Below the pieces are notes generated by a model. It saw only the letters and a list, made by a program, of their open reading frames with translations. It searched no databases and was not told the DNA's origin. DNA of 32,542 bases, taken from the IMG/VR virus record IMGVR_UViG_3300047550_002401, positions 1-32,542 of that record; one strand, 5' to 3'. Made by a program: the position numbers and the translations under genes. Below are positions 1 to 8,465 of this stretch, one piece after another; within the stretch, counting starts at the first letter, position 1; every line of letters begins with the position of its first letter. This stretch comes from a virus.

Positions 1-24
1 CTCTTGAAGTGCTGTTGTGCCCAT
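1..24 (-). CDS. Start of a further minus-strand gene (partial, 8 codons)
   Basis: An ATG at 24-22 opens a frame reading MGTTALQE before the window ends. A purine-rich AGAGAG lies about 9 nt upstream, a weak Shine-Dalgarno. The gene would continue the replication operon, 23 nt after the zinc-ribbon gene. Too short to assign a function, and it could be a chance frame. Confidence 0.4.
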
Positions 25-47
25 TTAGGGTAGCTCTCTGTTTCTAA

Positions 48-416
48 TCATACTGAATAGTTAGAAGGATCGCCCTGCTGGAACAGGCCGGTGAATCCGC
101 AGTCGTAGCAGAGCGGTGCGGGAGACGGACCCCGACTGACCTCGCTGGTGCGGGAGAAGAAGTGGCCCCCACCGCATCTAGGGCAGGTGCGGGTCTCACG
201 TCGGTGGGCCTCGCCTCCCTGCCAGTGCTTTGTGGCCTCAAACAGATTCTCAGGGGTGACCCTGATGCTCGGAGAAGCCTGGAACTGTGGCGCATGAAAC
301 TGTGGCGTCTGGAGCTGCCGCACCAGCGCCGGGTAGTTCTGCTGAAACCCCGTCGGCTGTTGAGGCTGAGCCTGTGCTCGACCGAGTCGCCGGGCCCACC
401 AATCGTTGTCTGACAT
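48..416 (-). CDS. Zinc-ribbon protein, unknown function
   Basis: A 122-aa protein. The N-terminal half is rich in Gln and Pro (residues about 15-50) and looks disordered. The C-terminal half has two CxxC knuckles, CPRC and CYDC, spaced like a zinc ribbon. The ATG is preceded by a strong GAGGAGGA Shine-Dalgarno in the 11-nt gap after the DNA polymerase gene, so it is probably co-translated with the replication genes. Zinc ribbons of this kind bind nucleic acid or protein; whether this one acts in replication or transcription cannot be told. I do not recognise the family. Confidence 0.75.
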   Translation of the reverse strand: MSDNDWWARRLGRAQAQPQQPTGFQQNYPALVRQLQTPQFHAPQFQASPSIRVTPENLFEATKHWQGGEAHRRETRTCPRCGGGHFFSRTSEVSRGPSPAPLCYDCGFTGLFQQGDPSNYSV

Positions 417-427
417 CGCTTCCTCCT

Positions 428-2425
428 CTACTTAGCTTCGGCCCAAGACTTACCGATACCTGCCTCTGCTGTAAGAGGTACACCCCCCAGCATGGGGCGA
501 CCATCAAACTGCACACTCTCCATGACCCCTACTAGCAGGTCCCGAGCGTCTTCGACATCTGTTTCCGGGGCCTGGATGAGGATCTCGTCATGAACATTTA
601 GGAGAATCTTGAAGGGGCTTCCCGTAAGAGCGACGTGCAGATCTATGAGGGCCTGCTTCATGACATTAGCAGCGAACCCTTGAACAATTGAGTTCACTAC
701 TTGGCGCTCTGCGCGAGCCCGCAGCTTGTGATCGTCTGAATACAAGTCCGGGAGACGACGACGCCTCCCAAATGGAGGTATGACTGCGTACGGAACGTTT
801 CTAACGTCCCCACGCTTTCCCGTATTACGGGATTTAATCACCATGCTGTCTTTCCAGTTGGACAGCCCAGAGAATTGTTGGAAGTAACGGTCTATGAAGC
901 CCTTCGCTTCCTCTAGCGAACAGTTTGCTACAGCGGCAAGCTTACCGGGACCTGCACCGTAAAGGGTCCCAAAGTTTTGGGTCTTACCTATCTGGCGCTG
1001 ATCCCTGGTTACACCATCAATAGGCACCCCGAGCATCGCTGCCGCCGCCTGAGCGTGAATGTCCAGGCCTTCCAAGAATACCCTAAACATCTCCTTATCT
1101 CCCGATAAGAAGGCGGCACACCGAAGCTCCACTTGATCATAGTCAGCAACTACCAGCAGGTGCCCGGGATCGGCCACGAACGTCTTCCTAATTGCCCCGT
1201 CACGAGGTATCTGCTGAAGATTAGGATTGGTTGAGCTGAGGCGTCCCGTAACGGCACGATGCTGGTTGAACGACGTATGCAGTCGTCCGTTAATCATGCG
1301 GTCAGATAGCCCAGTAATAAAGGTGCTGATCAGCTTATCCTTCTCGGTCCAATCCAGAAGGAGTCTGGCCAACTCGTTGGTTGGAGCGTAGTACTCAAGA
1401 GTGGCCTGGTTGACTTGTGGGGAGTTAGTCTTAGGGCTAAAAGACAAGGGCTTCAAGCCTTGTCCACCCAATTTCTTAGGGCCGAAAAGATAGTTTCTCT
1501 TAGATGTCGGATTGCTGAGAGGAAACTGTTGCCCGCAAATGGACCAGATACGCCCAGCAGTAGCCTGCCTATCGTGTTCGTACTCTGCGCCAGCCCTAGA
1601 CAGGGCGTCCGTATCTATGCGGATACCCCTCAGCTCCATATCCATTAGGGCCGGATACAGGTCCATTTCCAGAGCAAATGCCCTCTGAAGGCCCGGAGTC
1701 TTCTCCAACAAGCCCTTGTGCTCACGATAGAAAAGGTGTGTATACCACACATCCTTGGCTAGATACCGGGCCACCTGGTCTATGGGCTGCTCGGAAACAC
1801 CTAACTTGCCTAGGTTAGGATAGAACTCGCTACGAAGCTTAGGGTTAGGCGGAACCTTCAGCCAGTCCATAACTAGGTCCTTCAGACCAAACCTATCAAG
1901 GTTTTCGTCAAGCACCTGAGTAAGGATGAGCGTGTCTACGTACGGACCTGGGATAATGGCACCACCGTAGTACTTTGCTATCGACTGAATATCGAACTTA
2001 ACGTTGTGACCTACCTTGACCCGATCACTAAACAGCAGTGGCTTGATCGCAGAAAACACCATGTCAGGTCGCAACTGAATACCAGGGTCACCGAACGTCG
2101 CTGGAACGACGAAGGTTTTTTTCGCCGTACTAAGGGAGCCGTTTTTCAAAACCCGGCGGTCATCGTCAGGTGGAACACGCTTTTCCCTGACCGACGGGGT
2201 AAGCATTACTCCCAAGGGATGACCCATGGGTATGAGAACTACGCGATCTGGTACCGCAAAGCCTATCCAAGAAACTTCGTTTACCTTCGGGTGGGCAAAG
2301 TTAGTCTCAACGTCCAAAACTAGGGTGTCATACCTACTTAGACAGCTAACTTCCCTAGCCAGGTCTTCCATAGTTCTAACAAGACGGGGGACAGCCCGCA
2401 GGCTGCCCCCCTGTACGATGGTCAT
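428..2425 (-). CDS. Family A DNA polymerase with 3'-5' exonuclease
   Basis: A 665-aa phage replicative polymerase. The N-terminal proofreading domain has Exo I LDVET (D38, E40), Exo II GHNVKFD (N141, D145) and Exo III YLAKD (Y221, D225), so all expected catalytic residues are present. The polymerase domain has motif A VVADYDQVELR (D428), the O-helix RQIGKTQNFGTLYG (R477, K481, F485, Y489) and motif C VHDE (H612-E614). Phe at the NFG position is the form that discriminates against dideoxynucleotides in E. coli Pol I. There is no 5'-3' exonuclease domain, as is usual for phage enzymes. It follows the SSB-like gene by 8 nt. The Shine-Dalgarno is weak, so coupling to upstream translation is likely. 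Family assignment is secure. Confidence 0.97.
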   Translation of the reverse strand: MTIVQGGSLRAVPRLVRTMEDLAREVSCLSRYDTLVLDVETNFAHPKVNEVSWIGFAVPDRVVLIPMGHPLGVMLTPSVREKRVPPDDDRRVLKNGSLSTAKKTFVVPATFGDPGIQLRPDMVFSAIKPLLFSDRVKVGHNVKFDIQSIAKYYGGAIIPGPYVDTLILTQVLDENLDRFGLKDLVMDWLKVPPNPKLRSEFYPNLGKLGVSEQPIDQVARYLAKDVWYTHLFYREHKGLLEKTPGLQRAFALEMDLYPALMDMELRGIRIDTDALSRAGAEYEHDRQATAGRIWSICGQQFPLSNPTSKRNYLFGPKKLGGQGLKPLSFSPKTNSPQVNQATLEYYAPTNELARLLLDWTEKDKLISTFITGLSDRMINGRLHTSFNQHRAVTGRLSSTNPNLQQIPRDGAIRKTFVADPGHLLVVADYDQVELRCAAFLSGDKEMFRVFLEGLDIHAQAAAAMLGVPIDGVTRDQRQIGKTQNFGTLYGAGPGKLAAVANCSLEEAKGFIDRYFQQFSGLSNWKDSMVIKSRNTGKRGDVRNVPYAVIPPFGRRRRLPDLYSDDHKLRARAERQVVNSIVQGFAANVMKQALIDLHVALTGSPFKILLNVHDEILIQAPETDVEDARDLLVGVMESVQFDGRPMLGGVPLTAEAGIGKSWAEAK

Positions 2426-2433
2426 CTTTTGAG

Positions 2434-3144
2434 TCAGTCTGAGCTGATTTCCAAGGCGATCTCGGTCAGCTCCGACTTCTTGGGAAAGCGGATGATAGAC
2501 GCAGTGTACACGCCCAGGCCACGCAAATCCTCGTCGGAGGGTACCGCTACTCCGTCCTCGATGAGGATGGATTTCCTCACGGGAATGATGTTGGTCTGGG
2601 ACGACTGGCCGTTACCGATCTTGGAGACGTAGAAAAACCCCTTCGGCAGAGGACCAACCTTGGCGTCAGTTGCAAAGGCCCGAAGAACTCCGAACTGTCG
2701 CGGGGACACATCCCACGAGTGAAGCGTGAGCGTACCGTCCTCGGCGATCTTGGCCACGTTAAACGCCGAGGTAGCGCTAGCGCGATGCCCAATATCGCAG
2801 AGCGGGCAGGACCGACCCACGGACGTCGGGCAGTTGTAAGGCCGAGTAACCCAGTGGCGCTTGTAATTAGCGTACGGGCCATCTTCCAGGAACTTGATCA
2901 ACGTCTGGTTAGCATCAATACGAAGATTGCTGGCAAATGGGCTGTCCGCCTGAACCTGAGCCTGGGCCGCTGCCCAGCCGCTAGAAACCTCTTTAGTGGG
3001 TTGATCGCCCTCTTCCTCGACTCCGTCATCGTCGTCGATTTGAGCCTGCTGCGGAGCAGCGCTGGGAGATGCGGAAGATCGCATGGTGCGGGGCCGGACC
3101 ACCGGGGGGACATCGTCGTCATCTTCGTCATAATCAAATGCCAT
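2434..3144 (-). CDS. Probable single-stranded DNA-binding protein
   Basis: A 236-aa protein with an acidic, low-complexity N-terminus (residues 5-50, rich in Asp and Glu) and a folded core starting near residue 70. A CPTSVGRSCPLCDIGH segment (C105, C113, C116, H120) looks like the zinc site embedded in T4 gp32-type proteins. The core contains several aromatic/basic strands (YKRHWVTRPY, KGFFYVSK) typical of OB-fold ssDNA binding. Unlike T4 gp32, the acidic stretch is N-terminal. It lies directly upstream of the DNA polymerase with AAGGGT as Shine-Dalgarno. The role is inferred from the zinc motif and position, not from a full family match. Confidence 0.7.
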   Translation of the reverse strand: MAFDYDEDDDDVPPVVRPRTMRSSASPSAAPQQAQIDDDDGVEEEGDQPTKEVSSGWAAAQAQVQADSPFASNLRIDANQTLIKFLEDGPYANYKRHWVTRPYNCPTSVGRSCPLCDIGHRASATSAFNVAKIAEDGTLTLHSWDVSPRQFGVLRAFATDAKVGPLPKGFFYVSKIGNGQSSQTNIIPVRKSILIEDGVAVPSDEDLRGLGVYTASIIRFPKKSELTEIALEISSD

Positions 3145-3149
3145 TAGAG

Positions 3150-3605
3150 TTACCCTTTATGTGTGTCAGTAGATAGAAGTTGCTTATAAAGCTCAAGTAC
3201 TTTGGTAGAGAAACTTAGAGTAGGGGCTTTGCCGTTTACAATAACCTGCTCCTCGTGAGCAATCCGTATGATACCGAGGATCTGCTCACGGGTCCAAAGC
3301 CTTTTTCCAACTGGCTTAGTACCTGGGAGCATGTCTCCTCGCGGTCTTGGAGACCTGAACGGTGTTCTGGGAAGAAGCCCCTTGTGCTCCCAGGACCTTA
3401 TCGTCACAACGGACTTGTTCAGTGCAGCGGCAAGGTGAGATATCGTGTAGAACTCCCGTTGCTGCCCACCGAACATGTACTTAATTGGCTTGGCATCCCA
3501 ACTCTCGTCAGAAGAACTCCCAACATCTTCTGAGTCCCTATTTGCGGGAGGCCGCTTACCGGGCCAATCCTTTATGTCCGAAAACAAGTCTAGAGGATCT
3601 CTCAT
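3150..3605 (-). CDS. MerR-type helix-turn-helix protein
   Basis: A 151-aa protein. Residues about 50-75 read FYTISHLAAALNKSVVTIRSW followed by EHKGLLP, the classic MerR-type winged helix: helix, turn, recognition helix, then a wing. A basic Arg/Pro-rich loop and LWTREQ follow, as in MerR/excisionase-like proteins. No effector-binding domain is present. Small proteins of this type are common in replication operons of actinobacterial phages. It may regulate the operon or act as an accessory DNA-binding factor. The start overlaps the stop of the upstream 49-aa ORF (ATGA), showing translational coupling. Confidence 0.75.
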   Translation of the reverse strand: MRDPLDLFSDIKDWPGKRPPANRDSEDVGSSSDESWDAKPIKYMFGGQQREFYTISHLAAALNKSVVTIRSWEHKGLLPRTPFRSPRPRGDMLPGTKPVGKRLWTREQILGIIRIAHEEQVIVNGKAPTLSFSTKVLELYKQLLSTDTHKG

Positions 3606-3751
3606 GCTTGGTACAACCTAGCCTCTATCTTTTTGTGAAGCTTGAGTACGTCTGTCTCCTGGTCAGGAGGTGCGGTTGACCTCTCCAAAATCTGGAGAAG
3701 CAAGAAAAGGTCAGCGCGAGTGAAGTCGCGACCCGGACCCTCATAGATCAT
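3602..3751 (-). CDS. Small hypothetical protein, 49 aa
   Basis: A short frame translating as MIYEGPGRDFTRADLFLLLQ and continuing to ERSTAPPDQE and a helical C-terminus (LKLHKKIEARLYQA). AGGTGGGG, a good Shine-Dalgarno, precedes the ATG. The stop overlaps the MerR-type gene start in an ATGA, and the frame fills the gap between two real genes, so it is probably genuine. It is mostly helical with alternating charged and hydrophobic residues. Function unknown. Confidence 0.7.
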   Translation of the reverse strand: MIYEGPGRDFTRADLFLLLQILERSTAPPDQETDVLKLHKKIEARLYQA

Positions 3752-3766
3752 AACCCCACCTCTAGT

Positions 3767-4252
3767 CTAACGACCCTTTGACTTCACAAGAACAAAGGCA
3801 AAGGACTCTTTTTCGGAGTACAAACCGGCGACAACGTCGTCCGGCAACCGCCCAGCGTAGTTAGCTGCCAAAAGAGCGTCCTCGTTGACAACCAACACAG
3901 TCTCAAGGCACTCAGACAACCCGAACTCCTCAATCGCCTTGAGGGCGGCGTCTTCGTCAAGACGCTGAGACAGTCGGCGCTCCCGCTTGATTGCCGACAC
4001 CTCACCTATGGGGCTAGGGAGTTGAAAAACTGAATTGCCCTTATCGTCTGCCTGGCACTCCTCGGCCAGGAATCTAAGCAGATTCTTCTTCGCCTGACCC
4101 TCTACAGCCTCAAGAGACTCCCGCCCCTTGCGGTACTCAAGGTACCGAGTGACCCACTGCATCGGGCCACCTACCAAGTCTGTGTTGAGATCCTCGTTCA
4201 CGATGCCATTCTCCGATGCGAATACTGGGTCTACGAAAGGTAGCCCGACCAT
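3767..4252 (-). CDS. Hypothetical replication-operon protein
   Basis: A 161-aa acidic protein without a recognisable family. The middle (residues about 45-110) is charged and helical (YRKGRESLEAVEGQAKK, KRERRLSQRLDED). The C-terminus is alpha/beta (ETVLVVNEDALLAAN, FAFVLVKS). No transmembrane segment, signal peptide or metal motif is visible. It starts 9 nt after the SNF2-type ATPase stop and lacks a clear Shine-Dalgarno, so it probably depends on translation of the ATPase. The tight coupling suggests it acts in DNA replication or repair, perhaps as a partner of the ATPase; that is inference. Confidence 0.65.
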   Translation of the reverse strand: MVGLPFVDPVFASENGIVNEDLNTDLVGGPMQWVTRYLEYRKGRESLEAVEGQAKKNLLRFLAEECQADDKGNSVFQLPSPIGEVSAIKRERRLSQRLDEDAALKAIEEFGLSECLETVLVVNEDALLAANYAGRLPDDVVAGLYSEKESFAFVLVKSKGR

Positions 4253-4261
4253 GCGGCGATG

Positions 4262-5821
4262 TCAACTACTTGACAGAAACTCCCGCAAACTTTCTAGGGT
4301 CAGAGGGAGTTGCCCTGAGGAGTCAAACTTTCCGTCGATGAACGCTTCAGCGATCCGCTTCTTCTGCCTAAGCATGTCGTACTGCCGCTCCTCAATAGTC
4401 CCCCGACAGAACATTGAGTCAATAAATATGGATTCACTTACCGAGGAAGTCCTATCAATGCGAGCAACTCGCTGGGCAAACGCCCCGGCCGACCAAGGGA
4501 GATCGTAACTTATCAGGTGCGTACCTGAGTTCAGGTTCACACCGTACGCCCCCGCATCCGACGAGAGAAACACTCTGCACCGGTAGTCAGAGTTGAACTT
4601 GACGATACTCTCGTCCCGGCTCTTAGAAGGTATATCCCCCGTTAGAAGAGTATATCCGTACTTAGCTTCCCGCAGTTCCTCGGAGATGATACTCAGCATT
4701 GCCTTAAATCCGCTGAAAACCACAACCTTATTTGAAGGATCTTCTCCCAATATGGCATCTATCTTATCCATCAGATACTTCAACTTAGGAGAGGTCTGGG
4801 GGGCACCAGAAAGTAACCCCCCTTCCCTCAGGGAGGCTGCATACTGAGACCCACCAAGAACATCGGGATCATCAAAGTCCTTGGCACTTTTGAGCAAAAG
4901 CTGCGGGTGTCCGCAGAGAAGCCTCATCGCCATGACCCTGGACATAACCATGCCCTTGAACTTCCCACCATCATCCTCGCCATCCGACCGTCCATAGGCG
5001 CCAAGAAGGTCGAAACCGCCCATACCGGCGTCAAGCGCCATGTCTAGGACGTTCAGCAGGTCGGAGCGTATGTGCCGGTACAGGCTCGTGCCCCAGGCAC
5101 CTAACTCTACCGGAGAGTCTACCGTGACCACGTCGGGCAGAAACTGCGAAATATCGTCCCGACTTTTTCTAAACATAGCAGCAGCCAACGTGGAGTGCAG
5201 GAGTCCTAGGTTCTTATAACTCCTAGGCCTCCCCCAATGGTCTCTAGATATAAACGTACGGTCGAACTTATCAAACCTTCCCAAAACCGAAGGGTCGACG
5301 AACTCCATGATTGAGAACAGCTCCTCGGGCCGGTTTTCTACAGGCTGACCAGACATACCAAACCGGAATGGGGTGTGCTTGCCGAGAGCTTTCAATCGCC
5401 GAGACTTTTGTGCTCGGAAGCTCTTTATATTCGTACATTCGTCAGCCACTAAAAAATCTATTGGTAGAAACTCCTGAATCAACTCCCAATCGTGAATCAG
5501 GGATTCATAGTTCAGAATGGTATAGAGGTGGCTAGACGCTGACATGTACAAGAGGCGACGCTTTTTGGCGTCTCCGTCTATGACCAGCACTGACTCCCCT
5601 GGAGCCCAGTGCTCAATCTCTCGCGCCCACTGAAACTTCGTGCTGTTCTGAACGAACACCGATCCGGCAATAACTTTGCCGGAGGCTGCCAGTGATTGAA
5701 CAGTCTCAATGGCAACACGAGTTTTGCCTGACCCCATGGTCATTGCCAGAAGCAGGCTGCCACGCTCACAGCACTTCTGAACAGCGTCTTCCTGGTAAGG
5801 TCGGAGAGGAGGTAGATCCAT
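4262..5821 (-). CDS. SNF2-type DEAD-like helicase/translocase
   Basis: A 519-aa superfamily 2 ATPase from the chosen start MDLPPLRPYQ. The frame is open further upstream to 5929, but that extension lies inside the primase gene; the start at 5821 is 4 nt after the primase stop and begins at the Q motif (LRPYQEDAV). Walker A is MTMGSGKTR (K33), motif II is VADECT (D127, E128), motif III is GMSGQPVEN, and motifs V-VI are GAYGVNLNSG and QRVARIDRTS near the C-terminus. GQPVEN together with QRVARIDR is characteristic of SNF2-family DNA translocases. In phage replication operons such proteins are thought to remodel forks or displace bound proteins. The specific job here is unknown. Confidence 0.92.
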   Translation of the reverse strand: MDLPPLRPYQEDAVQKCCERGSLLLAMTMGSGKTRVAIETVQSLAASGKVIAGSVFVQNSTKFQWAREIEHWAPGESVLVIDGDAKKRRLLYMSASSHLYTILNYESLIHDWELIQEFLPIDFLVADECTNIKSFRAQKSRRLKALGKHTPFRFGMSGQPVENRPEELFSIMEFVDPSVLGRFDKFDRTFISRDHWGRPRSYKNLGLLHSTLAAAMFRKSRDDISQFLPDVVTVDSPVELGAWGTSLYRHIRSDLLNVLDMALDAGMGGFDLLGAYGRSDGEDDGGKFKGMVMSRVMAMRLLCGHPQLLLKSAKDFDDPDVLGGSQYAASLREGGLLSGAPQTSPKLKYLMDKIDAILGEDPSNKVVVFSGFKAMLSIISEELREAKYGYTLLTGDIPSKSRDESIVKFNSDYRCRVFLSSDAGAYGVNLNSGTHLISYDLPWSAGAFAQRVARIDRTSSVSESIFIDSMFCRGTIEERQYDMLRQKKRIAEAFIDGKFDSSGQLPLTLESLREFLSSS

Positions 5822-5825
5822 GTGA

Positions 5826-6722
5826 TCATCCAAACTGCAGTGAAAGACTGGACTCCCAGATCTCTCGTAGTACGGAGTCGCTTTTAGCGTCTCCCGGGTC
5901 TTTAGCGCCGCCCAACCTACCGTAGTCAAACGGGACTACAACGCACCCCATGGAACGTAGAGACCCGAGAACACGGTTAGCAGACTTACCTGCTGCGTCG
6001 TTATCCATCCCGGCGACGACAAACCGTATGTTACGGCTAATAATAGACAGTTGCTCTTGACTTATACCTGCTCCGAAGGTAGCGATCGACGGCACACCGG
6101 CACCGTGAAGCCGCACGACGTCGAGCGGAGACTCAACGATCACGGCCCTGTCGCCGTCAACCAGATGGAATCCGAACAAGGTTTTAGACTTCTCCATACC
6201 TTTGGGATGGTTCAGTACCGACCCCTTGCGTCGAAACTGATAGCCCATAAGATCTCCTGACGGGGACCGTATCGGTATGACCCACATCTTTCTTGTGGGA
6301 TCCCACTTGATCCCAAAAGCATCCACAGATTGACGTAAAAGCCTCTTGATGTCCAATAGAGGCTGCGGCATGTCTCTGAACGAGTTGCTCAAAACCCATT
6401 CGTTCACGCTAGGACCGACTGGCTCCGGCGGCGAGGCGGACTGAGCAAAGGCCGATAATACAGAGGATTTCTTTATAGACCACTCAAGGTCCTCCGGCAC
6501 GGAGCCGGACAGATCTCGATAAAGACTTGACAAGGACCCTGCGTAGCCACAACTGAAACAGTAGTGTGCCAAGCTGACAGCGTTTATCGACCACGAAGGG
6601 TTTGAATCCGGCCTACCTGTGCGGATCTCGTGCATCGGGCACTTAGCAACAACCTCGTCGCCTGACAGCCTTATTACAGAGACCCCAAGGTCGAAGAGGA
6701 CGCTCTCAACATCAAGCGACAT
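5826..6722 (-). CDS. DnaG-type DNA primase (zinc finger plus Toprim)
   Basis: A 298-aa primase that makes RNA primers for lagging-strand synthesis. The N-terminal CHC2-like zinc site is formed by C28, H31, C55 and C58 (CPMH ... CFSC). The Toprim core has VIVESPLDVVRLHG (E197, D201) and VAGMDNDAAGKSA (D240, D242), the metal-binding acidic residues. It is about half the length of bacterial DnaG and lacks the C-terminal helicase-interaction domain. The start overlaps the DnaB-type gene by 11 nt, consistent with co-production of helicase and primase. Confidence 0.93.
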   Translation of the reverse strand: MSLDVESVLFDLGVSVIRLSGDEVVAKCPMHEIRTGRPDSNPSWSINAVSLAHYCFSCGYAGSLSSLYRDLSGSVPEDLEWSIKKSSVLSAFAQSASPPEPVGPSVNEWVLSNSFRDMPQPLLDIKRLLRQSVDAFGIKWDPTRKMWVIPIRSPSGDLMGYQFRRKGSVLNHPKGMEKSKTLFGFHLVDGDRAVIVESPLDVVRLHGAGVPSIATFGAGISQEQLSIISRNIRFVVAGMDNDAAGKSANRVLGSLRSMGCVVVPFDYGRLGGAKDPGDAKSDSVLREIWESSLSLQFG

Positions 6723-8031
6723 CGTCGTCCCAGAAGGCGTGCAATGATGAGGGATTGGGCCTACCAGACGAAGCGATCGGCTGGTGGTTGTTCACCAAGG
6801 CGTCGTACGTAGCGGAGTCAAGCTCTTCGATAAGACCTCGGCTCCAGTCAAAGCGCACAAAAGAATCCCCCTTGGGAGAGGACCTAGAAGCAATTACTTT
6901 GAAAGTAGACACGTCTGGTATCTGACCATGCGGCTCAACGCCAAAAACAATGTCTGAGTCCTGAGCAAAGGACGACGAGTACCCTATAGACTCCATCTTA
7001 AGACCGCCCTTAGACCTATACAGCATAGCCTGTGTCGAAATAATGATCGGTATACGCCGTGTCTGGGCCAGCCGCTTAAACCCACGGGTCAAGCTGGTCA
7101 AGGCTTGAGGAGTACCCTTGTCATTACCCGACTCGTCATCCATCAGGTATACGCCGTCTACGATAACCAGGGCCGGGTTGTACTGGTTTATCTTAGCCTG
7201 CACTCCCGACACAGTTATGGCTGACGACACATCGCTGGTAATGGTAAAGCCCCCCATAGCCGACCTGACTCGTAAGGCTTTACCGATCCTCTTCTCCTCA
7301 TCAGGAGAAAACGTACCGGTAAGTATCTTCGTCAGGCCAACGCCGGAGATTAGGGACACAAGGCGGTCTTCCTGCTCTTCAGTGGACATCTCAAAGGTAA
7401 CGAAGAGTACGTGGTTTCCGTTACGGTGAGCGTTGAAGGCAAGCTTCAACAACATTGAAGACTTACCCGCTTTAGGGGTTCCGACCATGGTTATGAGCTG
7501 TTCAGGCTGGAGCCCGCCTGTCAATCGGTCTATACCGTCCAACCCAGTAGTTATACCACGAAGAAATCCAGGATTATCCCGACGTTCACGAAGGCGATCC
7601 AAAACCCGCCCATACGACAAGAAGAAGTCGGTGTCTCTGCCCTGGCTGATCTCATGAGCGGCGTTGGCGAGACCTTGACGCATGATTGACTCAAGGTCAT
7701 CCCCAACGTCCAGACCCTCGTCTTCCTTTAACCGCTGTACAAAGTCTTGAACCGAGGCGGTAAGAATAACCTTCTTACGGTCCTGCTGAAGCTTGTGCAG
7801 GTAGAAAGAGGTCGGCTCAGGGTATGGTACGAAACCATACGTCGGGTAAGCGGCGTGAACAGCGTCCTCAGACGGCGGCTTACCGTACTTTTTATAGTGA
7901 TCAAGGACCATCTCCCAAACACGACAGTGAGAAGGGTCAGGGAAAAAATCCTTACTGATCTTGGACTCAATGAACGGTACGATCTCACCGGACAAGACAA
8001 TCTTCGACAAGCAGGCATTCTGAACATCCAT
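6712..8031 (-). CDS. DnaB-type replicative helicase
   Basis: A 439-aa RecA-fold hexameric helicase. The N-terminal helical domain (residues 1-100) includes VWEMVLDHYKKYGKPPSED, typical of DnaB N-domains. The C-terminal ATPase has Walker A GTPKAGKSS (K190), a glutamate-bearing FEMS strand (E214), Walker B VIVDGVYLM, and IIISTQA as the downstream glutamine sensor. The chosen ATG at 8031 overlaps the preceding stop as TGATG; a TTG three bases further upstream is possible but less likely. Together with the loader, initiator and primase it forms the fork-opening machinery. Confidence 0.93.
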   Translation of the reverse strand: MDVQNACLSKIVLSGEIVPFIESKISKDFFPDPSHCRVWEMVLDHYKKYGKPPSEDAVHAAYPTYGFVPYPEPTSFYLHKLQQDRKKVILTASVQDFVQRLKEDEGLDVGDDLESIMRQGLANAAHEISQGRDTDFFLSYGRVLDRLRERRDNPGFLRGITTGLDGIDRLTGGLQPEQLITMVGTPKAGKSSMLLKLAFNAHRNGNHVLFVTFEMSTEEQEDRLVSLISGVGLTKILTGTFSPDEEKRIGKALRVRSAMGGFTITSDVSSAITVSGVQAKINQYNPALVIVDGVYLMDDESGNDKGTPQALTSLTRGFKRLAQTRRIPIIISTQAMLYRSKGGLKMESIGYSSSFAQDSDIVFGVEPHGQIPDVSTFKVIASRSSPKGDSFVRFDWSRGLIEELDSATYDALVNNHQPIASSGRPNPSSLHAFWDDDVA

Positions 8032-8465
8032 CAAAAGTCACCGCCCCAAAATGACTGGAAAGCCTTGACGCCATAGTGCTCTAACCGCGAGCTATCCGAG
8101 TCCACCACGACATGCAAGTCTGGTCTCCATAGGATGGACTTGCAGAACCAGCCAAAGTCGTAGAACTCGCATGATGCCACGCGTATGTCGTACCGATACA
8201 CCCAGTCGGCGCAGCTATCTGCAACCTCTTGACTGGTAAACGTCACAATATCTATAGGTATGTTCAGTCGAAAGGCTTTGTCGTTGATAAGCCTGATGGC
8301 ATGGCCGGACCACTCCCACGTATCCGGTGAAGGAGTCGGTCCCACCCATCCTCGTCGGAGGAACTTACGCCCTGACACAGTCGCCGGAGGAACCTTAGCC
8401 AGTATACCCTCTAATACTACGGCCACCCGTCGCTCATTCCAGGAAGCCAAGTCTCCGCCCTGCAT
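8031..8465 (-). CDS. HAD-like protein with degenerate catalytic motif (tentative)
   Basis: A 144-aa protein between the loader and the helicase. Its layout resembles a small HAD-fold phosphatase: an N-terminal strand RRVAVVLEGILAKV where HAD enzymes have DxDGTL, a second strand IDIVTFTS where motif II ends in Ser/Thr, a Trp-rich helix, a Lys in FCKSILW, and LHVVVDSDSSRLEHYG where motif III/IV places acidic residues. If the alignment is right, the nucleophile Asp is replaced by Val and the second Asp by Glu, so phosphatase activity would be lost. It sits in an unbroken coupled operon. The fold call is by eye and uncertain. Confidence 0.55.
   Translation of the reverse strand: MQGGDLASWNERRVAVVLEGILAKVPPATVSGRKFLRRGWVGPTPSPDTWEWSGHAIRLINDKAFRLNIPIDIVTFTSQEVADSCADWVYRYDIRVASCEFYDFGWFCKSILWRPDLHVVVDSDSSRLEHYGVKAFQSFWGGDF

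Noticed and set aside
5822-5929. Upstream extension of the SNF2-type ATPase
   Set aside because: It lies within the primase 3' end; the start at 5821, 4 nt after the primase stop, begins at the conserved Q motif.
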